DNA from: Apium graveolens
Taxonomy: Eukaryota; Streptophyta; Magnoliopsida; Apiales; Apiaceae
NCBI RefSeq assembly: GCF_009905375.1
Contig: NC_133650.1
Span: forward strand, 170,518,518 to 170,582,517
Direction of reading: 5' to 3'
DNA length: 64,000 nucleotides
Shown: positions 12,483 through 23,133 of the stretch, piece after piece
Position numbering within the stretch: position 1 is the stretch's first letter
How the letters are laid out: every line of letters starts with the position of its first letter
Program-made: the position numbers and the translations under genes
The notes under the pieces: model-generated
What the model saw: only the letters and a program-made list of their open reading frames with translations
The model's database searches: none
What the model was told of the DNA's origin: nothing

Positions 12483-15400
12483 TGTAATAACCCCAAAAAT
12501 TTTGAACTTTTTGTAACCCTTATGAATAGTGATTTTGCTGATTATGCTGAATAAGAAAACTTTTCATGGCACACTCTGTAGAGGTTCTTTTATTGGTATT
12601 CTGAGATCTTATTAGTACTCAATATGGTATATAAGTGTATGTAAAGATCGTCAGAATCCAAATTCGAACACTTTGATTTTTCCCGAAAATCCACCAGATA
12701 CAGAAAGAATTGAGTATAAGGTAACAAGATAAAAAGGATTTAAATTCAAGGATTATAAGAGAGGATCATAAAAGGAATATAATGTATTGAGAAAGGTTAA
12801 AGGAACCCATGTAATAAGATCCCGGGTATGATCCCTCAAACGATAAACGAGAACGAAAGTTAAGCGAACCGTATAACAGATCAGCGGTCGTTAGCCAAGT
12901 AATTAGGAGTTAATCAAAGAGGTTAGTAGATGATGATGTCATAACACCAACAAGAGGAAGACAAGTGTAACAAGATGACATAAGTAGATGACATAAGCAT
13001 GACCAAATGGGAAGGGTTGGTTGGTTGATTGTGAGCCACACAATTTTTACCATGGTAAAAGGTTAATTAACAAGCAAAAAAGGAAGCAACCAAGCCAACA
13101 ATTATCATAACACAAAAAAATCAAGAAGCTCACTTTGTTCCTCAAGAACAAAGCTCTCGGCCCTTCTTTTTTTTCAAAGAAAAGAAAATCCAAATTCAAG
13201 TTCCAAGCTTTGATAATTAGTGAGGTAATTATCCAAGGTTCCTTGTACATAGATATAGATATCCTATGAATCTAAGCTTCCATTTCCTTCACAATCTCTT
13301 CCAATAATTCATGGAAGAAGAGAGTGAATAGTGTTTTCAAGAACTTGAAATTTTGATCTTGTGTTTTTGTTTAGATAAAGCTTTAGTAAGGATTTCCAAG
13401 GGTTGTTTCAAGCTCCTTAGTTATTCCTACTCGCCAAGGAAGGTATAATCTCATACCGCAGCCCTACTTTTGATTATTTAGAGCTTTTTATGCTTGGTTT
13501 AGTTCTTGGGAAGTATGATCCATGTATATTTAGAGTTGGGTTGGATTTATAATGAGTTTGGAGTTGTAAATCTTGATTATTGATTAATGAACTTAAGTAT
13601 AAGCTTTTAGTTCATGATTGAGAGTAGTATAAATTGGAAATCTTGAGATGTTGGGATTTCTGTAGTAGAGTATGGATGGAGTTTGGTTGTAGTAATGATT
13701 GTGGATTGATTTGGAGTGGTACAAATTTGATAATCGCGTAAACATAGCCGTCGTAATGCCCGATTTACCTTAGACAGCTTTTGTTCTTAATATCAGGATC
13801 CGTGAACTCACTATTAGGTTTTTACCATTGCCATGATTAGATAGTTCATGTTACGAGCTTCGTTTTGATATGTGGTTCGCTTGAATCCGATGTACGGTTT
13901 AGGAGAAACGACCGTTTCAAGTAACGGCATTTCGCGAACGAACCATTACCCCTCACCTTACTTTGAAACCTTGGTTAAGGCCCTTAAATGACTAATTGGA
14001 GTATGAAATAATTATTTAAAGTGGGTTAGGCAGTTGGTAGGGTACTCGCGAAAGAATCGCCTTAAAATTCTCAATGGTAAATTTATTAAAAATGGTGGAG
14101 CCGAGGGTACTCGAGCGACTTAAGTGAATCGTTAAGCGCAAAAGCGAACGTTAGGGTCTAATTGGTTAAAGTGTAGATTCTTAAGCGACTTTGGTTTAAT
14201 TACAACTTATATGATGTTTATATGTTACCAGACTCATCCCAGGTCTTTTATTACCCCCAGTCGCTCAGGCAAGTTTTCTACCCGTTATACTGTTGTTGTG
14301 ATGTATATATGTATATGCATTATCTTGTGATAAATGCATGATGGTTATTAGCAAATCTTATGATATATTGGAGCATCCTGATATGGTTTATAAGCATGCC
14401 TGTTTCGTAATCATGATATCTAATTGTTGATTCAAATGCTTATAAGTTGCATATTACCTATGCTAGAGATAAGCAGCAGTTGCGTATACCCTTGGTATAG
14501 GGGACTCAAAGGTGAACATTTTCTAAACCGGGAGTCGATGTTCCCGAGTATAATATATATATACTTATATATATATATATATATGAAATAGTTTTCAAAA
14601 CTATTATTCGAATAAGGTTTATTCGATAACTTTATTTTACTTAATGAATATTATTTTGAATATTCATTCGAGGACTTATGACTCCGCTTATTTTATTTAA
14701 TGAATATTATTTTGAATATTCATTCGAGGACTTATGACTCCGCTTATTTTATTTATTAAATATTATTTTGAATATTCATTCGAGGACTTATGACTCCGCT
14801 TATTTTATTAAATAATATTCTTTATTTTATTAAAGAATAATGTTTTGATAATCAAACTTATTTTCAATTATTCAAATAAAGATCATACTTTCGTATAAGT
14901 ATATCTTTGGTTATTTATTATTCATTTCAAGTATAAGTTTTAAAACTTCTACTTCAATTATTTTATAAAGATTATCCTTTATGGGAATATTATTTAAATA
15001 ATAATAGTCAGATATTTTCTAATATATCGGGACTGAATTATTTCATTAAATCAACATTACTCCAAACATTCTTAAAAATGTTTTCGAGTCTTCAAAATGA
15101 TTTTTAAAAGTTAGAGCGGATCCCAAAACTCATTTTTATATTTAAGTCCTTTCGAAGGGGATTTAAATACTCGCTCAAAACCTGAGGGATCCGGCTCTGT
15201 GGTGTATTTTATATTCGCAACAAGGTTGCTGTTTGGATAAAAGAGTTTTTGATTACTTACCCAACACTCGGGAAGTAAAATTCTTGGAACAAGTTAATCC
15301 ATTAACAAGCACCGCCTGGGAAATATCGGTGAGTTTTCCTTTCCAACTAGATACGACTTCTTGGTGGAGCCGTATCAACAAGTTTCTACTTGGGGAAAGG

Positions 15401-16731
15401 GGGGACGAGCTTTACGTTTCAGAGTTATGGATTTCATCTGAACTAGGAGTGGCGTAAGTGGTCGAGTGGCGCCGGCCCAACCTTATTATATTGGCCCAAA
15501 TGGCCTGGAAGTTCCGCTAAGACGGTCTATTCCTTAGGAGTCCAGGGTTCGGTTGTCAAGTAAATCCGACTGTTCTCCTCTACATGTAGAAAATGGTGGG
15601 GTTGCGCTACTGCGACTAATCATCGTAAGTGGTTTTCCTGGTGCGGCAAACTCCCGTAATGAGTTCATCATCCAGTTAGGATATTTCTGCAACACTACAC
15701 GGAGCATTTCGATCGAAAGGCTACAGATGGGTGATTGTCGAAGCATTGATAGGGTCAAATAGTTATAATGATGTTTCCATCAAATGAAGTATCTCATAAC
15801 TTCATCTTTTTTGAATGATATTTCAAAGATTGAATTTATTCAGGTCTTATCTTGTAGTCTCATCTATGTGATGGACTTTTGAAACTAATTATAACTTGAG
15901 CGGTGGTAGTTCAAGTAGTATTCGGAAAAGATATAAGTATATTAGAGTATCTTGTAACTTCATCTTTTAAACTTATATCTAGTAAATGATTATCTTATGC
16001 ATGTCAAAGATTTTCAGAAAAACGTTGAGACAAGGTTAGATATATGAGATCACCTTGCAGCGATATTTTTATACAGTTTTAAACTGGAACTCTGTGTATA
16101 TTATGCATGGAAGAGGACTTCCAAAATTTTGAAAAGTATATATACATATATACTAAATATTTTACGACTTGGTCGCGATAAGATATCAAACTTGGTTCAA
16201 TTCTTCTTGACCAAGACTTTCATGAGTGTTACGAGAATGCTTATATATATTGTTAATCATTATACGTATTATTTTGGTGGGCTTGTTGCTCACCCTTGCT
16301 TTCTTCTTTCATCACACAACAACAGATAGAAAATATGAACAGGACCAAGCTTCCAATTCGCAAGCGGTTAGGAAACGTTCCGCAGTTTTCTAGAAGCATT
16401 GATGCCGCCGTAGCTGAGGTAGGAATTACCAATAGGCTAGACTTTCAACTTTTGATGCACCAGACTTATGAATCTAGATGAATTGTAATAATGGCAAGGA
16501 ATATGTAATTCATTCAGAAACCATTTTGAGGTGTAATGCCTTATAATTGTGGAACAAAATGACTTGTGTTATTTTTGGTATTCATCTCTGAGACTATAAC
16601 TTGTGGCGTGTGTGTGTATATTGTGGGGTCACAGTACGCAGTAGTCGGTTGACTTTTAAAATTAAGTATTGATAAGGGAAATGGAACTCGTGACAACCCG
16701 AATCCCCGACCCCGGATTTGGGGGTGTTACA
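12483..16731 (+). mobile_element. G2: solo LTR of the G1 Tekay-like family, 4249 bp
   Basis: A full-length LTR running from TGTAATAACCCC to GGGGTGTTACA with no internal domain on either side. It is flanked by GTAAG (12478-12482) and ATAAG (16732-16736), a 5-bp target duplication with one change. Removing the LTR and one duplication joins the S1 aORF in frame (IKEV into SQAEDER). That is proof of insertion into the SIRE copy followed by LTR-LTR recombination. It is the same family as the LTR at 2520-6715. ORFs inside it are not genes. Confidence 0.9.
14641..14813 (+). repeat. 56-bp tandem repeat, three copies, in G2 LTR
   Basis: Units start near 14641, 14697 and 14753 with an exact 56-bp period. 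Each contains ATTCATTCGAGGACTTATGA and CTCCGCTTATTTTA. G1 has two units at the equivalent place. A (TA)n run precedes it near 14556-14584. Confidence 0.85.
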
Positions 16732-17608
16732 ATAAGTCAGGCAGAGGATGAAAGATCTTTCAGATCTCAAGCTATCTTAACTGCTGACAGAAAGCTTAAA
16801 GGAAAAGAGAAGATAGGAGAGAAGTCAAAGTTTTCAAAGTCCAAAGCCAAAGCTGTTGCAAAGAAGAAATCAGTATCTAAAGCAACTAAATCACAAATAC
16901 TGATAGATCCATTCTATACAGTTGCTCAATCTTTTGATACTGATTAAATTACTGAAGAAGAAGAAATTATCCAAACTCACCAAAGAAGGAAGATTTATGG
17001 AGCTGACTGGGCTGATAAATTGAAATTAACCTCTGACATTGCTCAAGTTAAAGAAGAAGTTGCAAATTGTTAATGATCGTGCTGAAGAGAAAATAATTTA
17101 TTTTCTGGAGTCTGGGAGAAGCTTAAGGTTGAATCAAGAACAGTTAAGAGATAAACCATGGCAGGAATTAGAACTTATTGCTATAAATCTCAAGGTAACA
17201 AATTCTATAACTGCCAGATGGTCTGCATTCATAAAGAACCTGATACAGTTAAAGCAGAAAAGAATGCCTTGCAAATCAAACTACATTCCAAAGTACATTG
17301 ACCAAACTGAATATGTTGTTGATATGCCAATTGGAGGAGCCAAGATAGAAATGAGTCTAGAGACTAAAGTTTTAACCTTTAATTTTTATGGAAAGAAAAT
17401 TGAGTTTCTGGAGCTGGATGATCTATCTCTTGGAAATTCAAAGTTACATAATCTCAAGGCTGCCATCTATTAGAATGATGAATCAACAGATGAACTAAGG
17501 GAACATAAACAGAGGATGAAATGATTTTTGGATGTAATGGAAGAAAATCTACTGAGGAAGTTTCTTGAAGATTTTCCAGACTGTGTTAGAGTTCAGAATG
17601 AAGAATAA
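16732..17608 (+). pseudogene. S1 aORF, C-terminal part
   Basis: Continuation of the S1 aORF after the G2 insertion. It begins with SQAEDERSFRSQAIL, then a strongly Lys-rich stretch (KSKAKAVAKKKSVSKATKS), a possible nuclear-localisation-type basic region. The segment 17039-17473 resembles the C-terminal block of the S3 aORF (44044-44703), including the pattern Y-I-P-K-Y followed by an acidic/hydrophobic region. It ends VRVQNEE at TAA 17606. Frameshifts and stops are present. Function unknown. Confidence 0.65.
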
Positions 17609-17727
17609 AGTCTAATATTTACTGAAGTAAGAAAGAATATGCTTACTTGATTTCTGCATTTAAATAGTTTTGACATCATCAAATTGGAACTTGTACATAT
17701 TATCATAATGCACAAGTTTGGGGATAT

Positions 17728-18245
17728 TGTTAGATATAATTGATGATATCAGCAGAAACTATCAGAAGTTCATATCAGGACTTATATCAGCATGGACTTA
17801 TATCAGCATTTACTGAAGAGTGACATCATCAGTACTTATATCAGTACTTGATGATCAGCAGATGATGTCATCATTATTTGTCACTTCAGTAGATATTTAA
17901 TATGGAAAAGGAAAGCAGGAATTCAAGGCAGTGAAGGACTTTATCTCACAAGCAATCATACATGGATAGGTTTCTTTATTGTAATAGAATAGGAATCCTT
18001 ATTTGATTGTGTAGTTTTGCTCTATATAAAGCATAGATTAGGTTCATGATATATGCATTACGAACATTATTATATCATTCACATAACGTAGAAGCTTTCA
18101 AGGATAATTGTTCATCCTTTCGAGAGAGTACGTTTGTAATCAGTTTTAATCTATTAATATAAAAACTGTTGATTATATTGAAGCTTTTTCGAATTGATTG
18201 AATAAACTGTATTCACCCCCTCTATAGTTGATTACTGGCCTAACA
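17728..18245 (+). repeat. S1 3' LTR, 518 bp
   Basis: Preceded by the polypurine stretch AAGTTTGGGGATA and running from TGTTAGATATAATTGATGAT to ACTGGCCTAACA. It carries repeated ATATCAG(G/C)ACTT-type words (17770-17860) and a TATA box TATATAAA at 18023-18030. The end TTCACCCCCTCTATAG is the counterpart of the S3 LTR edge. Confidence 0.85.
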
Positions 18246-18350
18246 TGTTTTATATACATGTTTATATATTGTGTGTGTATTGTGAACCATAAACTTCTTA
18301 CCCGGGTTTGGAGGGCGTCACACATATACCTTATATTCACCCGCAGGTAA
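18246..18350 (+). other. Probable end of another gypsy LTR
   Basis: The sequence ACCCGGGTTTGGAGGGCGTCACA (in parts, 18299-18322) has the look of a gypsy LTR 3' end. It is similar in style to the reverse complement of the L3 edge at 41255. S1 would have inserted into this LTR. Only about 75 bp remain and the family is unassigned. Confidence 0.35.
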
Positions 18351-20540
18351 ATGAATGTGAGTTGGACTTGGATTGGAGGAGTGATCAGGGGGAGAGGCTT
18401 ACTCCGAAGTAGATGGATAGTCATCGAAAGATTCATGATAGATGGGCTTGTGTTGGTATGGAATCACAAGCGTCGGATATCCAGATTGGATTCTCCTAGA
18501 GTATTATATGATGGAGGGTATATGGGCTCGTCCATTATCTTTCATGAGATGCCATCTTATTTACTATGCGGAGAACTTCAGGATACCTTGGATGATCACT
18601 TTCTTGAATTTGGTTGAGCTTGGTATTGGGCCACCTCTTCATCCTTTATTCCTCTCTATCTTGGAGTGGTATGACATAGCTCCTCTTCAGTTATCTCCCA
18701 ATACTTGGAAGTTAGTATTGGCTTTATTTGTGTTCTATGCTCGTCATGACTTTGGTGCTCCTACAGCGAGGGAGGTTGTTTACTTCTTTAGTCAGCGCCG
18801 AGGTGTTAAGGGTTTTTACTACTTGGTTTTCCTTTCATGCCATGACTTGCACGTATTCTCCGGAAGGAGGAAGAGTAATGACAAAAGGGATAAAGACACC
18901 TTCTTCTACTTGTATGATGTTGAGAGAGTTTACACACATTTCAATGGAGACATTTTTGAGTCTTTTTATCTTATGCTTTACGCATTTATTTCATTCACAT
19001 TCTTGCACATTTCCTTATTTCATGACGCCATTCCTTGCTCCTTTAACTAGGTGATACAAATATGATGAAGTTGAAAGGTGTGGCTGCAGAGAGAGCTCGT
19101 GCAATATTTCGTCTCCCCGGGGAAGATTTTGACATTGAAGCTCTCGTTACAGAGGATGACTTGAGGATGAGTGGAGTGTTCCACCCTGACGTAGGTTCCG
19201 AATATAGGAAGACAGGTGATATGGAGACTATGATGAGCGTTCTTCCTCCTGGTATGTTCCGGGCGCCCCCTTCCCGAGGTAATATACCTTCGGGGCGCGC
19301 CCTAAGCTGTAGTGGGAGTAGTTCTCAGTTTTTGCCTTAGAATTTTTTTTTCACATTCAGGATATCACTTCTTGCATGCACTCATTTACTTGCACATGTA
19401 TCTCAGTACTCGCTCCCTTTACATCTTTTATGCACGTGTCCTCATCTTTTTACATCTTCCTATATGTCATGCTTCATTTATGTGCATCATACTAAGTTGT
19501 TTCATGTTTAACTTTCAGGTATGGCTCCTAAGATACCGAGGTGTTTCTGAATTGAATTGACTTCCGAGAGAGCAGTTCCTACAGTTCCTGAGAGGAACGT
19601 TACTGAACTTCCTTATAGGCGCACGGTGCGCCGTAGTCCACCTCCCACGAAGATCGTTCATGCGCTTCCAGTCCCTTCACCGATGTGTGTCAGAGCTAGT
19701 TCAAAAGTTGGTACTTTGAAGAATATGAAGGCTTCTTCTTCTCTTTCCCAAGTAGAATCGCACTTGGGTCCTTTAGTTACTCAATTCCTTGGAGATGACG
19801 AGCTATATTCTTGGAGGGACTTAGTACCAGCTGATAGAGATAGTGTCGGAGTTAGAGTCGCCGCATAATTATTGTTTCTCTCTTTGGAGGATGCTTCAGA
19901 GGCTCCGAGGGGTAGGGCTCGTCTGGAGAGCCTTGAGACAGAGCGTAGGAGTTTACTTACTCATGCTACCGCTGCGGAGGAGAAGTTGAAGACGGTTTCT
20001 GAGGAGAAAGATGTTATGATTTCCGGAAAGGTAGAAGAGTTGAGGAAGCAGAGAGAGATCATCACCAACTTTCGTAGTACTTTGGATTTGACACTTGCTG
20101 AGAAGCGTTAGTTTCAAACTCAAGTGGATGAGCTTTGAGAGGATCAACTCCATGGTTGGCCGGATGAGAGGAGCCATATTCGCGACCAGGGGATTGAGTA
20201 GGGTTCTCCATGCTTCTTACTACTTTCTTGGTCCCGCTTATGACTTTAGCTCCTTTGACATCGATACATTGTCTTATGTTGATGACTTTAGGAGGGATAA
20301 TGTATAGGCCATTGTTGACGTGAGGGTTTTCTTAGGATTCGATCACTGCCATGTTCAGGCTTCGAGAATGCCCATCGCAGCAGTATGCATGGTAGAAGTC
20401 GTGGATGATGCGATCGATGGTTGTGCTCCTCCAGTTAGTGCTGGTCCTACAGATGATTTTATTCTTTTGAGTGTTATTCCTCTCCCCACGACTTCTCCTT
20501 ACACTGACTATCTCATGTCCACCCTCCGAGAGTAGGCGTG
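18351..20540 (+). pseudogene. Decayed plant transposon-type protein (Transposase_28-like)
   Basis: Coding-like sequence in several open blocks. The frame at 18442-18957 includes LGIGPPLHPLFLSILEWY and DIAPLQLSPNTWKLVLAL. These resemble the plant 'putative gypsy type transposon' domain, which typically reads FPLPPFxxxxLxxYxLAPxQLxPNxW. Blocks at 19062-19340 and 19557-20111 follow, the latter with a heptad-like Glu/Lys/Leu region (LESLETERRSLL, EEKLKTVSEEKD) suggesting a coiled coil. Blocks are separated by pyrimidine-rich stretches ending in AG at 19050 and 19518, which look like 3' splice sites, so it may have been a multi-exon gene. Stops and shifts make it a pseudogene. Whether it belonged to a gypsy gag or another transposon class is open. 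Confidence 0.5.
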
Positions 20541-21256
20541 TGCCTGCTAGGCCTTCCGTTTTTATGGAGGTGCGCCTTTTAGGCCCTTTACATATTATAT
20601 TATTTATCATATTCCATTTGCTATTTTGTGACTACTTCTATGACTGTATTTGAGGTGCAGGCCTCTGTAAAATCCCTATAGTTTGTACATACTTATTCCT
20701 TTATCATACTTTCATGCTTTGACTTCATATTATGTATCTTGTTGCATGTTATCTCTTTGTTCTTGCCTTAAAATATTTTTATCTTGCAAAAGCAATGACC
20801 AAATGATAAGTAATTGTAATCCTACATTTCTTTGCTTGGAGGAGTCCTTCCCTGGGCGCGCCCTAAGGGAAATATGACTCCTTCTAGGGGTTTTGCTTCT
20901 TCTAGCATGTCCGGGAGCCGTTCTTGATGCTCTTGAGAATCGGAATGATAAATGAACTTGTGGCTCTGACAACTTAACGTAAATAATCATACCATTATAG
21001 GAATTCTTTATAGGGCCGCCCTATGAAGTGTAGGACTCTGTCAGGGAACTTTGCGTCTTCTTCGCATCTTTTTGCTAGCTTGGAAACAATCCTTTTCATC
21101 AACGATAAACATAACTCAAACTTATCATAATAATAAGAGTTGTTATCCCTATCTTCAAGATAGAAACTTCAAAATTTGACTAGTAATGCATTCTAGTGAC
21201 GCTATAATCGGTTGGTGAATAAATAAAATGATAGTACACATCCTAAGACTAACATT
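20541..21256. other. Unassigned DNA with GC palindromes
   Basis: No gene seen. AT-rich DNA with isolated GC-rich inverted repeats: GGGCGCGCCC followed by TAAG at 20854-20867 (the same word occurs at 19293) and ATAGGG-CCG-CCCTAT at 21010-21024. The right edge is a sharp junction to Athila sequence near 21257. Confidence 0.45.
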
Positions 21257-21678
21257 AAGTGTTTTGTGGACCTCACTCATTGCACGGTCAAATAAGCATT
21301 TGAGTTGTAAATATAAAGCACGATTCCGTAGTAAGCTCCAGAGTTCTTGTAGTGTTGTATATCACTTTGTGCCTAGAATTTTTATTCTTTGTATAATCGT
21401 AGGATTGCCTTGAGGATAGTCTAGTCATAGTAATTGGTCTAGTTCCGAAGCATATCTGTTAAGCATTTGCACATACCACGTTTCTGGCTGTATGTCCGTT
21501 TGCATGAGTTTATTGATCTTTAGTTGTCTAACTGCATTCGTTGAGATGTGACAATTTGGTTGGTTAATTGTAGTAAGGGGGATCGCTGCATTTTCATATA
21601 GATTGCATTCATGTATATTTTTATTTGTTTTTGAGTCTGTGACGCTTGAGGGCAAGCATCGATTTAAGTTTGGGGGTG

Positions 21679-23093
21679 TGATAAGTGGCATTTTATACCA
21701 CTTAGAACGTCTTAAAATGGCTTAAATTGGTGTCTTGAAATCAAGTATTTTGTGTATTTGATACGTTTTTCTAGTGTTTATGCATTTCAGGGTATTAGTT
21801 GCATTTCGGGGGAGGAATCATCAAGAATAAGCCTTGGTATGTGTTCACCATTGCGAGAGGAAAGGAACGGGCAGATTACGGCGAAGAAACGGAGCAAACC
21901 TGGATTTTTTCCAGTAGAGGCCTGCGCGCCCGCGCAGCAATGCTGAGCGGCCGCGCAGCAACCTGCGCGCCCGCGCAGCTATGCTGAGCGGCCGCGCAGG
22001 GTCGGGGAAAAAGATAAATTATTTTAGACTTCTACTTCTGTTTGGCTTCTAACTTCTATGTAATCTGAGTTTTATGGGACTATTATATAAGTAGATTTGA
22101 GACGTTTTCACAGAGGATAGATTGGAAGAAAAAAGAAGATTGTGTTTTACGCAAGAAGCGAAGGAGATAAGGAAGAAGACCGATTTAGCACACCGCAACG
22201 AAGAGGAAGCATATTTTCTTGTGATTCTTGTTTCGTTGTAACGTTGGATGCTAGTTTTCTTGCTTTGACTTATTTACTCTTGTGACGTACTCTGTTTTAA
22301 TATAATTAGTTTAGTTATTATTTTCTTGTGTTTATTTATCATGATTTCATATGAACCCATGATGGCGATAAGTTCTATTATGGACTAATCGTGATCATGG
22401 GGTTGCAACGGATTTATTATGGAATTCTTTAGTTAATTGTTTAATACTTTAGTGTGTGATGATTGCTTGATATCTAGTATTGGTTGTGCGTATTCGTCTT
22501 ATGTGCGTCGCGAACATATAAGATAGGGTGTTAATCTCTTGTGAAGCGACAGTGGATCTTGAGATTTAGAACTTGCCATGCTAGCATAGGTTCATGTACG
22601 TTGTGCAAGATTAGTGGGTAACTCTAACAGTTTTATTTGCCCTATGTAATCAAAAGGAATAACTTGTGCTTAAATCGTTGTGTTGTCAATTTCTGTAGAC
22701 ATATAGGAACTCAACATAATTGATGACTATTCAACTTCTATCTTAATTGTGGATGCTTGGTGGAATGGTATTAGTACAATGAAAGTTGGCTTTTATCAGT
22801 TTCGTGTTATTCGATTAATATCATCACTGTCACATGCTAAAGGTAATAACAATGGCTATAGAAGGAAGTAATAATGAAGTTGTGATCTCATGAGTGTTTA
22901 TTATTGATAAATTGAAGTGTTAGTTAAGTGGTTAATTAAGTAGTTAATTATAGTTAATATTTAATCAACAATTTTAAATGTTATTATCTTAACATTGAGA
23001 AGTAATCATACATTGGTGAGTGAGTTTAATTAGACAATAATTTAGTCTGAGTCTCTGAGGGAACGAACTAGAAAGTATTCTATATTACTTGCG
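21679..23093 (+). repeat. Athila-like LTR (left), 1415 bp, end truncated
   Basis: Starts TGATAAGTGGCATTTTATAC as the right LTR does. It is collinear with 28541-29914; the length difference of 41 bp equals one extra copy of the CG palindrome cassette. Only about a dozen substitutions were noticed by eye. The last part of the LTR (to CCCTAACA) is missing, replaced directly by pol sequence at about 23094. Confidence 0.88.
21922..22091 (+). promoter_or_regulatory. LTR promoter module: duplicated CG palindromes and TATA box
   Basis: Two 41-bp cassettes at 21922-21958 and 21963-21999. Each has CTGCGCGCCCGCGCAG (a perfect 7-bp inverted repeat around CC), then a 5-bp spacer, then CTGAGCGGCCGCGCAG (one mismatch). 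A TATA box, TATATAAG at 22084-22091, follows 85 bp downstream. Promoter role is inferred from position in the LTR and the TATA box. Confidence 0.5.
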
Positions 23094-23133
23094 TAAGCCA
23101 ACTGTGGAATAGCAGCGAAGACTGAATCCCATC

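Larger units (their letters stand above)
6716..18245 (+). mobile_element. S1: SIRE-type copia (Sirevirus), 5'-truncated
   Basis: A Ty1/copia element cut on its left by the G1 LTR inside the RT region. In order it holds RT/RNase H remains, a spacer, a long extra ORF (aORF) after pol, a polypurine tract at 17713-17727 and a 518-bp 3' LTR. The layout pol-aORF-LTR and the sequence match the complete minus-strand element S3, which identifies it as SIRE/Maximus type. The solo LTR G2 interrupts the aORF. The bases after the LTR (TGTTT) would be its right target duplication. Confidence 0.85.
21257..23093 (+). mobile_element. A1: Athila-like 3' tail plus LTR
   Basis: Positions 21262-21678 (417 bp) match 28124-28540 almost base for base; both are internal 3' tails ending in the polypurine tract AAGTTTGGGGGTG. 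An LTR follows. So the left LTR of this locus follows an internal tail, as a 3' LTR would, rather than starting an element. The tail begins abruptly at about 21257 and the LTR stops about 47 bp short of its true end. It is therefore a fragment of a neighbouring copy, or the product of unequal recombination. Confidence 0.8.

Noticed and set aside
18173..18436. Minus-strand ORF across the S1 LTR end
   Set aside because: Spans the junction of two elements and has no homology; chance ORF.
21752..21987. Short ORFs over the CG palindromes in the Athila LTR
   Set aside because: Arg/Ala-rich translation is caused by the palindromes; position upstream of the LTR TATA box argues for a control element.
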